From assembly GCA_958367245.1 (NCBI GenBank), contig CATXEA010000015.1:21244-85243 (forward strand): 64,000 bases of DNA. The letters run 5' to 3'. Numbering within the stretch: the first letter of the stretch is position 1; the number at the start of each line of letters is the position of its first letter. A program made the position numbers and the translations under genes. This document shows positions 50,654 to 60,646 of the stretch, one piece after another. Under the pieces are notes generated by a model. The model was not told where the DNA came from. It ran no database searches and saw nothing but the letters and a program-made list of their open reading frames with translations. Source of the DNA: an uncultured Blautia sp. (GTDB taxonomy: Bacteria; Bacillota; Clostridia; Lachnospirales; Lachnospiraceae).

Positions 50654-50680
50654 TTAGCACTCAATAAGAAAGAGTGCTAA
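50654..50680. promoter_or_regulatory. CIRCE operator
   Basis: A perfect TTAGCACTC-N9-GAGTGCTAA (50654-50662 and 50672-50680), extended by one more pair on each side. It lies between the predicted -10 element and hrcA, so HrcA bound here blocks the whole operon. Confidence 0.98.
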
Positions 50681-50693
50681 CATCTATGTTCAT

Positions 50694-50722
50694 AAGATAG
50701 CACCCTTGAATTGGTTTGTCAA
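50694..50722 (-). promoter_or_regulatory. Sigma-A-type promoter of the hrcA operon
   Basis: On the minus strand TTGACA (50722-50717), 17 bases, TATCTT (50699-50694). The start of transcription would fall just before or at the CIRCE box. Confidence 0.8.
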
Positions 50723-50773
50723 TATAATTCGTCAATTTTTTTTATTATTTTTCCAAATAGATATATATAATAT

Positions 50774-52177
50774 TTAATTCACATTCATTTTTTCTCTCTT
50801 GATTTTTCCCCAACTGTTTTTCTGCTTACGATAAGTAAATATCGCCGCCAGACGTACCCATACAAGAACAAAACGCAAAAATACGACCTCTACAAAGCAT
50901 AACGACACTGCTTTTATTAAATCGCGAAATGTAATCTCCTCGTTAAGAGTCTGATTTTTTGCAATGAATGCAGTCAGGGAAAGTATTGCTCCAAAAACCG
51001 CATAGATCAAGAAAAACAACACCATAAACGGAACATTCAGCAATTCCAGATACCATGCCATAATCACAGAAAACACACCTAATCCCTCTATCAGTGGAGA
51101 AAGAAGTTCATAAAACAGGAAATACAAATAGGAACCAAAACTGATTACTCCATATTTTATATTGGCAAAAATCTTTCTGTACTTCCACATACTCTGAAGT
51201 AAGCCAATGTGCCAGCGCCTTCTCTGTTTCATTAAATCTCTAAGATTTTCCGGCGCCTGACTCCAGCACACTGCGTCAGGAACATACCCGATACGGTATG
51301 GAATCATATTGTTCCTGCAAAATACATGAAGCTTCACTACCAATTCCATGTCCTCACCCATTGTACCTGTGTCATATCCTCCGCAGGCTATAACCATTTC
51401 TTTCTGAAAAAGTCCGAATGCTCCCGAAATGATAATATTTCCGTTAAACTGATCAAAAAAGATTCTTGATGCAAGAAAAGAACGGTCATATTCCAGAACC
51501 TGCATACTTGCCAGAAGATTTTTCGGCATACTGTATTTTATTACCTGACCATTTTTAATCGCAACACCATTAGAAGGACATACAGCCCCCCCAACCGCTA
51601 CCACGCGGCTGTTTTCAAGGATGGGATGTACAATCTGTCTCAGCGAATCCGACTGAAGCGCTGAGTCAGCGTCCATACAGATAAAATAGGGATATTTCGA
51701 TATATTGATTCCCATATTCAATGCATCCGCTTTTCCGCCATTTTTCTTGCGCACCAAAGTTATCGGCACTTTCTCCGATATTGTTTTTCGTATATATTCT
51801 ACCGGCTGACAGGGGAGCTGCATTCTCACCGGACGATTTAAATCCCACAATCCGAATTCCTTTGTCAAAACCTCCGAGGTCTGGTCAGAAGAACCATCAT
51901 CTACAACAATGATTTCATAAAGGGGGTAGTCCAGAGCCAGAAGGGAACGAACTGTCTGAGCTACTGTTACGTCTTCATTATAAGCAGGTATTACAATGGA
52001 CACCGGAATAAAATAATCACGGTCCAGACTGTTTTTCATCTGTTCTTTACGGCGCTGGGTATATAACTTTACCGAACCTACAACAACAGAAATAAATAAA
52101 AAAGTGGAATATCCAATCAAATAAATCACGAAAAAAAAGGAAATCCCAATATAAATCCATTTAACGGTGTCCATCAT
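50774..52177 (-). CDS. Processive family-2 glycosyltransferase (polysaccharide synthase type)
   Basis: 467 residues from the ATG at 52177, which overlaps the upstream stop as ATGA and follows AGGAGG. An N-terminal membrane helix is followed by a GT-A domain: PVSIVIPAYNEDVTVAQTV, VVDDGSSDQ, CMDADSALQSD, TGTMGEDMELVVKLH and the QxxRW motif as KQRRRWHIGLLQ. Three to four more helices close the protein. This is the layout of cellulose, hyaluronan and poly-GlcNAc synthases, which polymerise and extrude a beta-linked chain. The sugar cannot be told. It is the last gene of a six-gene operon. Confidence 0.9.
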   Translation of the reverse strand: MMDTVKWIYIGISFFFVIYLIGYSTFLFISVVVGSVKLYTQRRKEQMKNSLDRDYFIPVSIVIPAYNEDVTVAQTVRSLLALDYPLYEIIVVDDGSSDQTSEVLTKEFGLWDLNRPVRMQLPCQPVEYIRKTISEKVPITLVRKKNGGKADALNMGINISKYPYFICMDADSALQSDSLRQIVHPILENSRVVAVGGAVCPSNGVAIKNGQVIKYSMPKNLLASMQVLEYDRSFLASRIFFDQFNGNIIISGAFGLFQKEMVIACGGYDTGTMGEDMELVVKLHVFCRNNMIPYRIGYVPDAVCWSQAPENLRDLMKQRRRWHIGLLQSMWKYRKIFANIKYGVISFGSYLYFLFYELLSPLIEGLGVFSVIMAWYLELLNVPFMVLFFLIYAVFGAILSLTAFIAKNQTLNEEITFRDLIKAVSLCFVEVVFLRFVLVWVRLAAIFTYRKQKNSWGKIKREKMNVN

Positions 52178-53277
52178 ACCCTCTTCCTCCTGTGTCCCTG
52201 CTCCTCCAGACAATACTCAAGCATTTCTTTGGCAAAACGATCCTTTCCATTCAGAACGTCTGACAGATCACTTTCTCTGACTCCTAAATTCATAAGACTC
52301 TGCGCCGCATTATAGCGTACATACCAGTTTGCATTGCCAAGAGCTTTTTTCAGGTTATGTATCGTACTTTCTCCCGGATATGAAGCCAGAGCGGAAGCAG
52401 CAATTGCCGCATAATTCCACCGCTCTCCTTTTTCTTCCAGAAAAGCCAAAAAAAGAGGATATACCGGCATGTAAGCATATTTCCCAAGATATCTGATCGC
52501 ACTGTAATGTATCTCTTCGTTCTGCCTTTCATCCCGGAGAAGCTGATACATTTTATCCTCATATCCCCCTGTCTTGAATCGGATATAGTTAAGAATAGCT
52601 ACCTGTATTTCCACCTTCCACTCTTCCCATATTTCCCAAAGACCATCTATTAATTTGTGATAATCCCCCCGAAAAGTAAGAAGTCCCTCTGTCAACAGCT
52701 TTGAATAATGAAAATAAGGAGATGCATTTAATCTGCGCAGCCCTTCTATCAATAATTCTTCATCCCCAACGCTGTATAGAGTGTATAATGCATTTTCACG
52801 GCAATAGATATTTTTGTTTCCAAGCATATTCAAAAGAAATTCTATAGCTACTGTATTTTCCTGTGTGTTTTTCACATGACAATAACTAAGCACATACGCC
52901 ATATATGCTTTCTGCATATCTTCCTTATTTTGATAATGAGCACATAACTGCTGCGTACTCCTGCGGTAATTCTCAAAATATATTTCGAGATTTCTTCCTG
53001 TTTCTAATTCCTCTGTAAGCACCTGCTCAAATGCCATTAAATATTCCACACGACAGAGCTTTTTTACAAACTTATCCTGTTCTTTTTCTGTAAGAATATT
53101 TCCCTGCTCCAAACAGTACAGTTGTTTCTCAAAAATCTCTTTTATTTCTGAACACCGCTTCTTATACCGTTTATCTTTCTGCTTTTTATCGAGCATAGAT
53201 ACAACATTATAGCCAATCAAACTGACACAAATCAGCATATAAATATATATTATAAACTCGATTCCTCTCGGATACAT
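52174..53277 (-). CDS. Membrane-anchored HEAT-repeat protein
   Basis: 367 residues from the ATG at 53277, 6 bases after GAGGAGGTG. One N-terminal membrane helix (GIEFIIYIYMLICVSLIGYN) is followed by a charged linker and a helical-repeat domain with HEAT/PBS-lyase-like units: AAIAASALASYPGESTIHNL, NANWYVRYNAAQSLMNLGV. Repeat proteins of this kind are scaffolds. Its gene overlaps the synthase gene by 4 bases, so it may tether or regulate the synthase at the inner face of the membrane. No enzymatic motif is seen. Confidence 0.8.
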   Translation of the reverse strand: MYPRGIEFIIYIYMLICVSLIGYNVVSMLDKKQKDKRYKKRCSEIKEIFEKQLYCLEQGNILTEKEQDKFVKKLCRVEYLMAFEQVLTEELETGRNLEIYFENYRRSTQQLCAHYQNKEDMQKAYMAYVLSYCHVKNTQENTVAIEFLLNMLGNKNIYCRENALYTLYSVGDEELLIEGLRRLNASPYFHYSKLLTEGLLTFRGDYHKLIDGLWEIWEEWKVEIQVAILNYIRFKTGGYEDKMYQLLRDERQNEEIHYSAIRYLGKYAYMPVYPLFLAFLEEKGERWNYAAIAASALASYPGESTIHNLKKALGNANWYVRYNAAQSLMNLGVRESDLSDVLNGKDRFAKEMLEYCLEEQGHRRKRV

Positions 53278-53281
53278 CGCT

Positions 53282-55540
53282 TCACCTCCTCGAAACTCCC
53301 TGTTCTGCGATGTAATCATTTCTGTTTTCTTCGTTCCAGAGCTCTTTCATCATATAGTAAGATTCTTTTAATCTTTCATGATAAGTCACCTTTTTCTTCC
53401 AGGGTTTCAGCTTAATCTCTTCCATTGGAATGCGTGTTTCCCCTGTTCCAATTCCGGCATAAATTCTATCTATATCCAGATTTTCCACTCCATAATGCTC
53501 ATAATAATCATCGTGAACACGCATATTGGATGGGTCTGAGAAATTCAAAAGCTGCCATGGAATTTTTACCTCCACATAATCTCCGCTGAAAATAAAATCT
53601 GCAAGAGAATTAAAATCCTCTGAATCCGGATTTGCATTGCCATAAAGGAGCTTGCCTGTTTCGTACGTTTCCGCACTCGCTTCCCATTGCCCGGTCAAAA
53701 GAGGGGTTGCTGTTTGAAGAATCATCTGAATTTTTTTAAACACAGATGTATCAACATCCGGAACATTTACATACGCATCTCTGTTTGTCGTTTCGTGATG
53801 GAACATTGCACGGAGCACTTCATATCTCTTTTGTACCAGAATCCGGCTATTTTCTTTTCCATCTAAAATCATAAGGAAATCACAGTCCCGCTCAAATTCT
53901 ACCGCCGGGTTCTCACAGAAATCACTTCCCGATTTTGGAGTAATATCAAACGGAATATACAGAGGAAACTGCCCTTCCTCAAAACCCTTCTTGTAAATCA
54001 TGAAATAAAGAAACTTTTCATCATATTTGACAGATAGGGAGCTTTTTTCATCCTTAAAAATCTCATCCTCTTTGCTCCATTCTGATAATTCTCCATCCAC
54101 ATAACAAACTGATTTCTCTTTCCCCGGATCAAAAGACAGCAACCCAAAATATTGTTCATTGGTTTGATAGTCACTCCAGTAAGGAGTCTTTGTCAAGTCC
54201 ACCGCATGCATCGTATTCCAGGTTCTCTTAAACCATTCGTCCTGCCAGGTAAAGATACATCCGCCGCTGCAGCCTGACTCCATAATATCTTTCCAGCATT
54301 TCATCAACGCATCTCCCTGCTCGCTTTCAGACATATGCCCCTGATTTCTCTTCGTATTATAATCCCTCTGCGCCATTCCACGCCCTGTCGAAACTCCAAA
54401 CTCCGAAATTACCACAGGCATATTATGATGTCGTGTCAACATGCGAAGATAAGCTATGTAGGTATTTGTATTTCCTTCTGAATCAAGAAACTCATCTTTG
54501 TCATTACAGTTCAAAATCGTCTCAATGGGAATTCCCGGTCCGGTATCTGCCATTCCGTCTCTGCTGTGTTCTATATCAGGAATTTCCACTTTGTGAATAA
54601 TATAATTAAGATAATCAGGAAAATATGGATACACATGATAGGAAGCAAACTGACCGGAAAGCATATTTTCTGTTGTTTTAATGTGTTCCACATTCACCTG
54701 GGCACATTTCATGAAATATGCTGTAATATCTTTCGGATATAAAAACGGATCTGTCGTAGGCCAGTTGGAAAACGCCAACAGTCTCTGCTGTTTATATCGT
54801 TTGCTTTCATACTCTACCAGCTTATCTCCCACCTGAGCGAGCATGGATTCAAAAGGAGTTGCCTCTTCTGTTGCAGTGACATAGACTCCCTCATAAGGTT
54901 TCATTTCCGGATACTTATGATCTGTATATGCCACTGTCAAATCTTCCCATTCTATACCGACAATATACCCCAGTACCCACCGGGAAATATCTTTTCTGTA
55001 CGAGCCCGAGCCCAATCCTACTCCTAAAGACAGTTTTTTATTTCCGTGAAGTAAATCTACAACAGTACGACAGTCTTCAATCAATACATCTATAAAGTCT
55101 GAATCATAGGCATCTCTATGGGAATTCATTACATAATCATTTACCCATACACCGTGAATCAAATATAAAGGAGTTTCATTATTCCTGTTATATTCATAAA
55201 AGGCATTATAAAAATCATCCTGTAAAATTGTATATACACGAATTGTATTGGCCCCCATATCTTGAATCTGACGAAACCAGCGAAGATATGTTTTTTTGCT
55301 AATAGCATAATCCGTCGCCCAGTGTCCCGGAATACCAACTCCCATATTTACCCCTTTTATCGTATACGGCTGCATTCCTTTTCCCGTATCCACGTATATC
55401 TCCTTTTCATCTGTAGTGGTAAAGGTGCTGACCTTAACATCCGGATGAATATCAACATACCATCCCCATCTATAAAAAGCAGAATCGCAGAGTATATATA
55501 TAAATATAAATGTTATAACCACATAAATAAATCTTTTCAC
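53282..55540 (-). CDS. Membrane-anchored TIM-barrel glycoside hydrolase-like protein
   Basis: 752 residues from the GTG at 55540, after AAAGGGAG. A single N-terminal helix (YVVITFIFIYILCDSAFYRW) anchors it, with the rest outside. Residues about 55-460 look like a GH-A clan barrel: YTIKGVNMGVGIPGHWATDY, MGANTIRVYTILQDDFYNAF, and near residue 375 MPVVISEFGVSTGRGMAQRD, whose Glu suits the nucleophile. The C-terminal 250 residues are beta-rich and resemble a carbohydrate-associated domain. It may trim, transfer or release the polymer made by the GT2 partner. No exact family could be set by eye. Confidence 0.78.
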   Translation of the reverse strand: MKRFIYVVITFIFIYILCDSAFYRWGWYVDIHPDVKVSTFTTTDEKEIYVDTGKGMQPYTIKGVNMGVGIPGHWATDYAISKKTYLRWFRQIQDMGANTIRVYTILQDDFYNAFYEYNRNNETPLYLIHGVWVNDYVMNSHRDAYDSDFIDVLIEDCRTVVDLLHGNKKLSLGVGLGSGSYRKDISRWVLGYIVGIEWEDLTVAYTDHKYPEMKPYEGVYVTATEEATPFESMLAQVGDKLVEYESKRYKQQRLLAFSNWPTTDPFLYPKDITAYFMKCAQVNVEHIKTTENMLSGQFASYHVYPYFPDYLNYIIHKVEIPDIEHSRDGMADTGPGIPIETILNCNDKDEFLDSEGNTNTYIAYLRMLTRHHNMPVVISEFGVSTGRGMAQRDYNTKRNQGHMSESEQGDALMKCWKDIMESGCSGGCIFTWQDEWFKRTWNTMHAVDLTKTPYWSDYQTNEQYFGLLSFDPGKEKSVCYVDGELSEWSKEDEIFKDEKSSLSVKYDEKFLYFMIYKKGFEEGQFPLYIPFDITPKSGSDFCENPAVEFERDCDFLMILDGKENSRILVQKRYEVLRAMFHHETTNRDAYVNVPDVDTSVFKKIQMILQTATPLLTGQWEASAETYETGKLLYGNANPDSEDFNSLADFIFSGDYVEVKIPWQLLNFSDPSNMRVHDDYYEHYGVENLDIDRIYAGIGTGETRIPMEEIKLKPWKKKVTYHERLKESYYMMKELWNEENRNDYIAEQGVSRR

Positions 55541-55563
55541 AACCCTGACTCCCTTTTCAGTTT

Positions 55564-57018
55564 TTAGTGGTTAAACTTCTTAACCTTAGACTCATGGCAA
55601 TACTGCCTCAGAATTTCAATATGTTCATCCAGCCATTCTCCTCTTTTATGACAAAACTCTCTCATCTGATCTACTGCTTCCATATGAGTATGAGAATTTC
55701 TTGAAAGTGGGAGAAGCCAATTATGCTGAAGCGCCTGATTCCATGTTTGATAATTTCTTTCAATGGAAGGTCCCAGCCACTCTACCACCGAATCTATATA
55801 GTTATTTATATACTGCTCATTTAATACTCCCTCCCTGAATTCTCTATACCTGTCAATAACTGTTTCAACAAAATCCTCATCCTTACAAAGCATATAATAC
55901 CAGGCCGAACCCTGCATTTCAAAATGCTGGGACACTATCGTACTATCTCTGTAATTGTCACATGCAGAATTACAATCCCATACGCACATCTTATATTTCT
56001 CACCGATGTCTTTATATATATAAGTGGAAAGGTTACCAGCATCATAATTGCAGGTAAACTCTGTAAAGATAAAAAAATCTGCCATAGACTTCATATCCAT
56101 ATAATTCTCCCATGCATAGGGTCCGTTATCATAATCAAAAGAATACAAAATTTTCTCAAATGCTGAAAAATCCTGTAAAATATATTCTCTTCGTTCCTCT
56201 GTCAAATATCTTGTCCCAGGATATTCAATATTCAATTTATGCAAATTTCTTAAGGTATATCTTGTAAATGTGTCAATATTTTTAAACAGATTACTGCTTC
56301 CTCTGTCTATCCGAAGCACATAAGGAGTCTCCCTGCGTTTCTCATCCGGTTTTGTAAGTCCAAGTCTTCTTCCTTTATCTCCGCTTGAAATTGTTTCTGT
56401 AAGAACATAGAGCCCCTGATAGTTTCCATTTAAAAACACCTCACAAAACCGAACATTGGGAGCATACTCCATCATCTCTCCGGCAATATTGTACCACATA
56501 TAGTTACGAATCAGGGTTTTATCCAGATATGGACCATGCAGCGCCCATTCATCAAACGAATCCATTCCCAACAGAGGCAGGTCATTCTCCATATCCCCCT
56601 CCATAGTCTTCACCAGATAATTTTTTTTATCAAAATAACGGGAACTGTTGCCCCGAACCCGAATCGTAATATCTGTTTTCTGAACAGGTGTGTCCCCTAT
56701 ATGATTATTTCCCGTCTTATTATCCACAACAGTCATAAATCCGTTTAAACAATCACTTCCATCGACTGTTTTAGTATATACCGGATTCCTTCCTTTTATC
56801 AGGGGCACTCCCGGAATTTCTTCTCCTTGGGTATCTATTAGAATCAACGGCAAATGAGAGCAAAAAGTCTCCTCACCATGGTTTCTGCAGGGTATATATC
56901 CCGGCTCTTCCAAATGCTGATGATACCTTTTGCTCTCTTTTTCTGTCAGTTCTCCTGCCGCAACCGCTGTACCAAATGCCAGCGCGCATACTGCAAGACC
57001 TATTAATTTCTTTTTCAT
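55564..57018 (-). CDS. Secreted CotH-like protein
   Basis: 484 residues from the ATG at 57018 (MKKKLIGLAVCALAFGTAVA), with a signal peptide cut near residue 21. CotH-family motifs are ITIRVRGNSSRYFDKKNYLV, DKTLIRNYMWYNIAGEM, FLNGNYQGLYVLTETI and the metal-binding MCVWDCNSACDNYRD. CotH proteins have an atypical protein-kinase fold; in Bacillus spores CotH phosphorylates coat proteins, and related proteins occur in polysaccharide loci. The acceptor here is unknown. The gene begins 5 bases after the DUF4956 gene. The ribosome-binding site is weak, so coupling to that gene is likely. Confidence 0.85.
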   Translation of the reverse strand: MKKKLIGLAVCALAFGTAVAAGELTEKESKRYHQHLEEPGYIPCRNHGEETFCSHLPLILIDTQGEEIPGVPLIKGRNPVYTKTVDGSDCLNGFMTVVDNKTGNNHIGDTPVQKTDITIRVRGNSSRYFDKKNYLVKTMEGDMENDLPLLGMDSFDEWALHGPYLDKTLIRNYMWYNIAGEMMEYAPNVRFCEVFLNGNYQGLYVLTETISSGDKGRRLGLTKPDEKRRETPYVLRIDRGSSNLFKNIDTFTRYTLRNLHKLNIEYPGTRYLTEERREYILQDFSAFEKILYSFDYDNGPYAWENYMDMKSMADFFIFTEFTCNYDAGNLSTYIYKDIGEKYKMCVWDCNSACDNYRDSTIVSQHFEMQGSAWYYMLCKDEDFVETVIDRYREFREGVLNEQYINNYIDSVVEWLGPSIERNYQTWNQALQHNWLLPLSRNSHTHMEAVDQMREFCHKRGEWLDEHIEILRQYCHESKVKKFNH

Positions 57019-57022
57019 ATTT

Positions 57023-57697
57023 CTACACAATCTCATCATTCTGAGCTACAAGATTTACATATTCTATCCCACCCAGACGGTAAAAAACATCTGTTGCAAT
57101 TATGCCCTTCTTTTTCTTATTTTGAATTACTTTTCGAGACAGGGAATAAATAAATTCCACACTGTTCTCTGTCGTATTTTTCACACGCAAATCTGCCTGC
57201 TGGTCAAATTCCTTAAAGACAACAGCCTCAATATCTCTTTCCAGCGCCCTGCTTCCTCTGATAATCAAAAGCATCTTTCCGTCATCACGCACTCGTCCCA
57301 ATAATAAAAGCAGTATAAACGCCGCTGCGCTTCCCGTGGCCGCCACCAGATAGTCTCCTACACCGCAGGCAATCCCCACAATAATAGTCCAAAAAATATA
57401 TGCCGTATCTCTTGCATCTTTGATTGCCGTACGAAAACGCACAATAGACAAAGCACCAACCATTCCCAAAGACAGCGCAACATTATTTCCGATTACTGTC
57501 ATTACCGATGCAGTCAAGACAGACAGAAGAATCAGCGTCACATTAAATTTCCTGCTGTAAGATGTTCCCTGATGAGAAAAGTAATAAGACATATAAATTA
57601 CCACTCCAATTACAGTTGCCACACAAATACGAACTATAATATCAAGAGTCGTCAAATTACCCGGATGTTCTATAATGTTTAAAATTGCATTTCTCAT
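57023..57697 (-). CDS. DUF4956 membrane protein
   Basis: 224 residues. Three to four membrane helices fill residues 20-135 (ICVATVIGVVIYMSYYFSH, VALSLGMVGALSIVRFRTAI with the conserved SIVRFRT, AAAFILLLLLGRVRDD). The C-terminal 80 residues are cytosolic and ferredoxin-like in texture. SLGMVGALSIVRFRTAIKD is the DUF4956 hallmark. The function is unknown; the gene is often found with VTC-domain and CotH genes, as here. The ATG at 57697 follows AAAGGAA. Confidence 0.87.
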   Translation of the reverse strand: MRNAILNIIEHPGNLTTLDIIVRICVATVIGVVIYMSYYFSHQGTSYSRKFNVTLILLSVLTASVMTVIGNNVALSLGMVGALSIVRFRTAIKDARDTAYIFWTIIVGIACGVGDYLVAATGSAAAFILLLLLGRVRDDGKMLLIIRGSRALERDIEAVVFKEFDQQADLRVKNTTENSVEFIYSLSRKVIQNKKKKGIIATDVFYRLGGIEYVNLVAQNDEIV

Positions 57698-57715
57698 GTT
57701 CCTTTATTCTTCCTT

Positions 57716-58411
57716 TTATATCCAGTTAGCATAGGTTATTCCTCGTCCAAGACTGTATTTTCCCACTGATATCTCACGACATCCTACAGAATCTAAAAGA
57801 CTTTTTATATAACTCAGTAAAAAACCATTATATTTCACTTCCAGAACAACCCAGGACGATTCAAATACCGGATAAAGACAGAGATTTTTTTCGAAAATGT
57901 TATAATTACATTCTGTCCCGCGAATATTACTGTCAAATGTGATTCGTGTATCATTTTCTTTACCGATAAAAGCCATTCGATTATATTCCACAATCGCTTT
58001 CGGTCTGTATAAACGACCTTTCATTATACCATAGCACTCTGCGGCAAATTCTTCTGAATGCTGAAGAAGTACCTGATAATCACCACAACATACGGCTTCT
58101 GCTTCTTTTCTGTTTAACAAAAGAGAGCGCTTTTTCTGCATTTCTCCCTGTTTCTGTTTCATTTCCAGCTTGGCATATACATCTTCAGAACCATAACACC
58201 TGAGTCTGATTTTACGACGGATTTCCAATCCCTCTTCTTTATCAAAATAGTCTCTGTCTCCCAAAGTATCGAAATATAAAGAACGGATACTATATCCATC
58301 CGTTCCATTATGCTCATCCTGTTCCAGTATCTGCGATACTTTATCAGAGAGGCGTTTGGCTTGTTCTAACGTAATCAAAAACTTCTTTTCTACACGCAAT
58401 ACCTGATTCAA
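57716..58411 (-). CDS. VTC-domain protein (polyphosphate-polymerase-like)
   Basis: 231 residues from the TTG at 58411 (MNQVLRVEKKFLITLEQAKR), after AGGAGAGG. It forms the VTC/CYTH-type tunnel fold: EKKF at the start, YSIRSLYFDTLGDRDYF, EIRRKIRLRCYG and YAKLEMKQKQGEMQKKR supply the basic tunnel residues, and AIVEYNRMAFIG and VVLEVKYNGFL follow. In yeast Vtc4 this fold polymerises polyphosphate from ATP. Bacterial copies beside DUF4956 and CotH are not biochemically settled. It is the first gene of the operon. Confidence 0.87.
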   Translation of the reverse strand: MNQVLRVEKKFLITLEQAKRLSDKVSQILEQDEHNGTDGYSIRSLYFDTLGDRDYFDKEEGLEIRRKIRLRCYGSEDVYAKLEMKQKQGEMQKKRSLLLNRKEAEAVCCGDYQVLLQHSEEFAAECYGIMKGRLYRPKAIVEYNRMAFIGKENDTRITFDSNIRGTECNYNIFEKNLCLYPVFESSWVVLEVKYNGFLLSYIKSLLDSVGCREISVGKYSLGRGITYANWI

Positions 58412-58476
58412 ACTACCTCTCCTCTCCTTTAATATTTAAAAGTATAATATGACCTTTTGAAAAAATCAACTACATC

Positions 58477-60459
58477 TTATAATTCAGCAAGACTCTTCTT
58501 CAATTCCAGCATCTTATCCCTTAACTCCGCAGCCTGCTCAAAGTTTAAATCTGCCGCAGCCACCCGCATCTGTTTCTCTACCTGGGCAATCAGTTTCGTA
58601 AGCTCTTTCTTACTCATGGATTCCGGTTCTTTTTCAAGCTGCGCTTCTGTTCTGGCAACTGCCTTGGATACTGCGATGAGATCTCGAACTGCTTTCTTAA
58701 TCGTAGTCGGTGTGATATTGTGTTCTTTATTATATGCTTCCTGAATGGCGCGTCTTCGCTCCGTCTCACTGATGGCATTTCTCATGGAGTCCGTCATATT
58801 GTCCGCATACATGATAACATGACCTTCACTGTTTCTGGCAGCTCGTCCGATAGTCTGGATCAGAGATGTCTCAGAACGAAGGAATCCCTCCTTATCTGCA
58901 TCAAGAATCGCTACCAGTGTAATTTCCGGAATATCAAGACCTTCTCGCAGGAGATTGATTCCCACAAGCACATCGAATACATCCAGGCGCATATCACGTA
59001 TAATCTGCGCACGTTCCAGAGTATCCACATCTGAGTGAAGATAACGGACGCGGATTCCCAGTTCTTTCATATATTCTGTCAAATCTTCTGCCATTCGTTT
59101 GGTAAGGGTTGTGATAAGCACCTTATTTTTCTTTTCTGTTTCTCTGTTTACTTCTCCGATCAGGTCGTCAATCTGACCTTCCACCGGACGCACCTCTACT
59201 CTTGGGTCAAGAAGTCCTGTTGGACGGATGATCTGCTCTGCTCTGAGAAGCTCGTGTTCAAATTCATACTCTCCCGGTGTAGCAGATACAAACAGTACCT
59301 GATCCAGCTTGTCTTCAAATTCCCCGAAGCTTAACGGACGGTTATCCTTTGCAGAAGGAAGGCGGAACCCATAGTCCACCAGAGTTGTCTTTCTGCTCTG
59401 GTCTCCGGCATACATTCCTCCGACCTGCGGCACTGTTTTGTGAGACTCATCTATAATAAGAAGAAAATCATCCCCAAAGTAATCCATCAGAGTCTTGGGC
59501 GGTTCTCCCTCTTTCTGATTCGTCAGATGTCGGGAATAATTCTCGATACCGCTGCAAAATCCTGTCTCCTTGAGCATTTCGATGTCAAAATTCGTTCTCT
59601 CCGCTATTCTCTGGGCTTCCAGAAGCTTATCTTCACTCTTAAACCACTGTACCCGCTCTTCCAGTTCTTTCTCAATATCCACACAGGCGCGATTGATGGT
59701 TTCCTGAGGAACTACATAATGGGACGCCGGAAAGATTGCAATATGCTCCATTTCCCGACGGACTTTTCCGGTAAGTACGTCAATCTCTGTGATACGGTCA
59801 ATCTCATCTCCGAAAAATTCCACTCTGTAAGCATACTCTGACGCCATAGCCGGGAATATTTCCAGTACATCCCCTCTTACCCGGAAGGTACTTCTGTGAA
59901 AATCCACATCGCTTCTTGTATACTGAATACTCACGAGCTGCCGAAGCACCTCATCGCGGTCTTTCTCCATTCCCGGACGCAGAGAAACCATCATTTTTTC
60001 GAAGTTTTCCGGTTCACCAAGACCATAAATGCAGGACACCGAAGAGACAATAATTACATCCTTACGCTCAATCAGAGCTGCTGTTGCAGAAAGCCTGAGC
60101 TTGTCAATTTCTTCATTTACAGAAGAATCCTTTGCAATGTAAGTATCTGAGGACGGGACATACGCCTCAGGCTGGTAATAATCGTAATAGGATACGAAAT
60201 ACTCCACCGCATTCTCAGGGAAGAATTCTTTAAACTCTCCGTAGAGCTGCGCTGCCAAGGTCTTGTTGTGCGCCAATATCAGAGTCGGTTTATTCAACGC
60301 CTGAATCACATTTGCCATCGTAAAGGTCTTACCTGACCCTGTCACTCCCAAAAGAGTCTGAAACTGATTTCCTTCTTTGAAGCCCTGTACAAGCTGCTCG
60401 ATGGCCTGCGGCTGGTCGCCTGTAGGGGCAAATTCTGATACTAATTTAAAATGATCCAT
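58477..60459 (-). CDS. uvrB: Excinuclease ABC subunit B
   Basis: 660 residues, the usual length. It is the damage-verifying helicase of nucleotide excision repair. Walker A is LLGVTGSGKTFTMANVI (residues 36-52), the beta-hairpin region has VSYYDYYQPEAYVPSSDTYI, the DEAD-like motif is LLIIDESHKTVPQ, motif VI is LIQTIGRAARNSEGHVIMYA, and a C-terminal UvrC-binding UVR motif closes the protein (LNFEQAAELRDKMLELKKSL). The ATG at 60459 follows AAGGAAGG. A decayed copy of its Walker A stretch lies 2.3 kb upstream at 62645-62712. Confidence 0.97.
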   Translation of the reverse strand: MDHFKLVSEFAPTGDQPQAIEQLVQGFKEGNQFQTLLGVTGSGKTFTMANVIQALNKPTLILAHNKTLAAQLYGEFKEFFPENAVEYFVSYYDYYQPEAYVPSSDTYIAKDSSVNEEIDKLRLSATAALIERKDVIIVSSVSCIYGLGEPENFEKMMVSLRPGMEKDRDEVLRQLVSIQYTRSDVDFHRSTFRVRGDVLEIFPAMASEYAYRVEFFGDEIDRITEIDVLTGKVRREMEHIAIFPASHYVVPQETINRACVDIEKELEERVQWFKSEDKLLEAQRIAERTNFDIEMLKETGFCSGIENYSRHLTNQKEGEPPKTLMDYFGDDFLLIIDESHKTVPQVGGMYAGDQSRKTTLVDYGFRLPSAKDNRPLSFGEFEDKLDQVLFVSATPGEYEFEHELLRAEQIIRPTGLLDPRVEVRPVEGQIDDLIGEVNRETEKKNKVLITTLTKRMAEDLTEYMKELGIRVRYLHSDVDTLERAQIIRDMRLDVFDVLVGINLLREGLDIPEITLVAILDADKEGFLRSETSLIQTIGRAARNSEGHVIMYADNMTDSMRNAISETERRRAIQEAYNKEHNITPTTIKKAVRDLIAVSKAVARTEAQLEKEPESMSKKELTKLIAQVEKQMRVAAADLNFEQAAELRDKMLELKKSLAEL

Positions 60460-60646
60460 AAGTTTTCCTTCCTTTTTGAACTAACTTCTTTTCAAAATTT
60501 CTTACCTTTGACATAATATTCTAAATAAATAAAACAAATCGGTGCTTTAAATTTATTTCACAATAAATTGACCAATAATTTTTCAGATTGGAAAAACGCC
60601 GTTTTCCTAATCCAGTGTTTTAAATAAAGAAGATAACCTGAATATA

